Below are positions 5,016 through 6,606 of a stretch of 6,606 nt of DNA, in pieces (the first letter of the stretch is position 1; the number at the start of each line of letters is the position of its first letter). The translations under genes were made by a program, and so were the position numbers. Under the pieces are notes generated by a model. It was not told the DNA's origin, searched no databases, and saw nothing but the letters and a program-made list of their open reading frames with translations. Where the stretch lies: positions 1 to 6,606 of the forward strand of contig JAKAPO010000138.1 in NCBI GenBank assembly GCA_021807065.1, in the 5' to 3' direction. The DNA comes from a bacterium. GTDB lineage: Bacteria > Vulcanimicrobiota > Vulcanimicrobiia > Vulcanimicrobiales > Vulcanimicrobiaceae.

Positions 5016-6606
5016 ATGAACAGCCAGGAACTCCGATCCGCCTTCGTCGACTACTTCGTGTCCAAGGGTCACGTTCACGTGCCCTCGGCGAGCCTGATTC
5101 CCGACGAAATGGCCACGACGCTGTTCACGATCGCCGGGATGGAACAGTTCGTGCCGGTATTTCTCGGCGATCGCCCGGCTCCGGCGCCGCGCGTCGTCAC
5201 CGTTCAGCGTTGCCTGCGCGTTGCTGGCGCGAAAAGCGATATCGAGAACGTCGGGCGTACCGGCCGCCACGGAACGTTTCTGGAGATGCTGGGCAACTTC
5301 AGTTTCGGCGACTACTACAAACGTGACGCGATCGCCTACGCCTGGGAATTCTCGACCTCGAAGCAGTGGCTAGGTCTCGACGCAACCAAAATCCACGTAA
5401 CCGTTCACACGGGTGACGACGAGGCGGAAGAGATCTGGCGCAAGGACATCGGTCTCGATCCTTCGCGCATCGCCCGTTGCGACGAGGAAAATTTCTGGAC
5501 GATGGGCCCGACCGGTCCGTGCGGCCCGTCGACCGAGCTTTTCTACGACAGCGGACCCGAGCACGCGAGCGCGCCTGACGACAACGCGCCGAACAGGGGT
5601 ACGCGCTTCGTCGAGTTTTGGAACGTCGTCTTCCAGCAATTCAATCGCGGAATCGACGGACATCTCTCCGAGTTGCCGCGCAAAGCGATCGATACCGGAG
5701 CCGGCCTCGAGCGAATGCTGGCGATCGCCAACGGCAAAGTCTCGATGTACGAGACCGACTTGTTCACCGATATCGTGAAGGCGCTAGACGCTCTCGTCGT
5801 CGCGAGCGCGTCGAGGGAGGCGCTCTCGTCATCCCGACCGAGTGCACGCGAGCGCGCGCGCGATGTCGAGGGAAGCGCCTCACAAGTCCGCCGGAACATC
5901 ATCGCCGATCACGCGCGGGCGGTGACCTTCCTGATCAACGATGGAATATTTCCATCGAATACCGATCGCGGCTACGTGCTGCGGTTCCTCATCAGGCGCG
6001 CGGTGCGCAACGGGCGTTTGCTCGGATACCGCAACGGTTTTCTGACCGCACTCGTGCCGGCGGTGATCGCTTCGCTTGCGCCGGGATACCCGGAATTGCG
6101 CGAGCACGCTGCGCGCATCGCCGAGACGCTCGCGCGTGAGGAGGCGAGTTTCGAACGAACCCTGGAGCGCGGCAGCATGATCCTCGCCGAGCTTTTGAAA
6201 GCCGTTCGGTCGCGAGGGGAGAACTCGCTGCCGGGCGAGGAGGTGTTTCTACTGCACGATACCTACGGGTTTCCGATGGAACTGACGCGCGAGATCGCCG
6301 GCGAACAGGACGTCGCTATCGACGAAGCCGGCTTCCAGGAAGAGATGGAGAAGCAGCGCGCGCGCGCGCGCGCCGACGCGGAGAAAAAGCGCACGGTCGT
6401 GACGTTGGCCGAGCTGCCCGCCATCATGACGACGTTCACCGGGTACGACGGCTTGGAGAGCGAGGGCGAGATCGTCGGGCTGCTGCGCGAGGAGAGATCC
6501 GTCGGGCAGCTCGTCGCGGGTGAGCGCGGCGGCATCATTCTGGATCGCAGCTCCTTCTATGCCGAGCGCGGCGGACAGATCGGCGATCGAGGGGCGATCG
6601 TTTGCG
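5016..6606 (+). CDS. alaS: Alanine--tRNA ligase, 5' part (cut by window edge)
   Basis: Class II aminoacyl-tRNA synthetase that charges tRNA-Ala with alanine; cytosolic and essential. The reading frame is open from ATG 5016 to the right edge, 530 codons, about 60 percent of a usual 870-890 aa enzyme. The N-terminus LRSAFVDYFVSKGH (6-19) is standard. Catalytic-core motifs follow: FTIAGMEQF (37-45), NVGRTGRHGTFLEMLGNFSF (78-97, around motif 2), FWTMGPTGPCGPSTE (160-174), DTGAGLERM (226-234, motif 3) and DRGYVLRFLIRRAVRNGRLL (317-336). The end of the visible part has FYAERGGQIGD (514-524), the entry to the editing domain; its His/Cys zinc motifs and the C-Ala region lie beyond the window. Odd feature: the loop at about 262-291 is a Ser/Ala/Arg-rich low-complexity stretch encoded by repeated DNA, in place of the usual shorter linker before IIADHARA. 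The catalytic residues look intact, so this is taken as a functional gene. Confidence 0.96.
   Translation, partial: MNSQELRSAFVDYFVSKGHVHVPSASLIPDEMATTLFTIAGMEQFVPVFLGDRPAPAPRVVTVQRCLRVAGAKSDIENVGRTGRHGTFLEMLGNFSFGDYYKRDAIAYAWEFSTSKQWLGLDATKIHVTVHTGDDEAEEIWRKDIGLDPSRIARCDEENFWTMGPTGPCGPSTELFYDSGPEHASAPDDNAPNRGTRFVEFWNVVFQQFNRGIDGHLSELPRKAIDTGAGLERMLAIANGKVSMYETDLFTDIVKALDALVVASASREALSSSRPSARERARDVEGSASQVRRNIIADHARAVTFLINDGIFPSNTDRGYVLRFLIRRAVRNGRLLGYRNGFLTALVPAVIASLAPGYPELREHAARIAETLAREEASFERTLERGSMILAELLKAVRSRGENSLPGEEVFLLHDTYGFPMELTREIAGEQDVAIDEAGFQEEMEKQRARARADAEKKRTVVTLAELPAIMTTFTGYDGLESEGEIVGLLREERSVGQLVAGERGGIILDRSSFYAERGGQIGDRGAIVC
5801..5880 (+). repeat. Imperfect duplicated repeat inside alaS
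   Basis: CGCGAGCGCG followed by TCGAGGGAGGCGCT (5801-5824) recurs as CGCGAGCGCG (5847-5856), nine extra bases, then TCGAGGGAAGCGCC (5866-5879). Between the copies lies GTCATCCCGA (5828-5837), a motif that I recall in dispersed intergenic repeats of GC-rich genomes. The stretch encodes residues 262-289 of AlaRS in frame. That this is a mobile or dispersed repeat is inference. Confidence 0.5.
6356..6373. repeat. Alternating GC tract
   Basis: Nine perfect GC dinucleotides in alaS, encoding alternating Arg and Ala in a charged helix (residues about 447-453). Alternating GC of this length can adopt Z-DNA and is prone to slippage; here it may simply reflect GC-rich codon choice. Confidence 0.5.

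Noticed and set aside
5618..6139. Open frame of 173 codons on the + strand
   Set aside because: It is out of frame with alaS, whose motifs run without a break through this region.

Overview
The window is a compact, GC-rich, single-strand bacterial segment. Every supported gene is on the + strand, most neighbours overlap or abut, and no mobile element, CRISPR array, tRNA or rRNA is visible. Together, a SigB/SigF-type partner-switching module, Gram-positive-style DUF948 and YtxH envelope proteins, and many GTG/TTG starts point to a GC-rich member of the Terrabacteria. A lineage such as Eremiobacterota/WPS-2 is my best guess; Actinomycetota or GC-rich Bacillota-related groups are possible. This is inference from gene content, not a database match.

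Layout: (1) 44-1180 is a cysteine desulfurase of the IscS/NifS type. (2) 1213-1942 holds two small membrane proteins, a DUF948 (YtxG-like) protein and a YtxH-like protein, overlapping by 11 nt. (3) 1952-3520 is a complete partner-switching sigma module: STAS anti-anti-sigma (RsbV/SpoIIAA-like), HATPase anti-sigma kinase (RsbW/SpoIIAB-like) and a SigB/F/G-family sigma factor. (4) 3520-4298 is a second regulatory pair fused to the first by overlapping codons: an ECF sigma factor and a very short zinc-binding (ZAS) anti-sigma factor without a membrane or sensor domain. (5) 4336-4947 is an unrecognised exported protein of 203 aa. (6) 5016 to the right edge is the first 530 codons of alaS, cut by the window.

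How they may work together: the five regulatory genes from 1952 to 4298 are joined by a 4-nt overlap, a 1-nt gap, a 1-nt overlap and a 4-nt overlap, so they are probably co-transcribed and translationally coupled. This would tie a phosphorylation-controlled general-stress sigma factor to a zinc/thiol-type ECF switch. DUF948 and YtxH proteins belong to the SigB general stress regulon in Bacillus subtilis (ytxGHJ), so their place next to this module suggests that regulator and targets are linked here. The exported protein after the ECF pair is a candidate target or signal partner. The flanking desulfurase and alaS are housekeeping genes.

Most worth checking: the dual sigma cassette, the altered ATP-binding motifs of the RsbW-like kinase, the minimal ZAS anti-sigma, the orphan exported protein, an in-frame low-complexity repeat insertion in alaS, and a hairpin that ends exactly at the alaS start codon.
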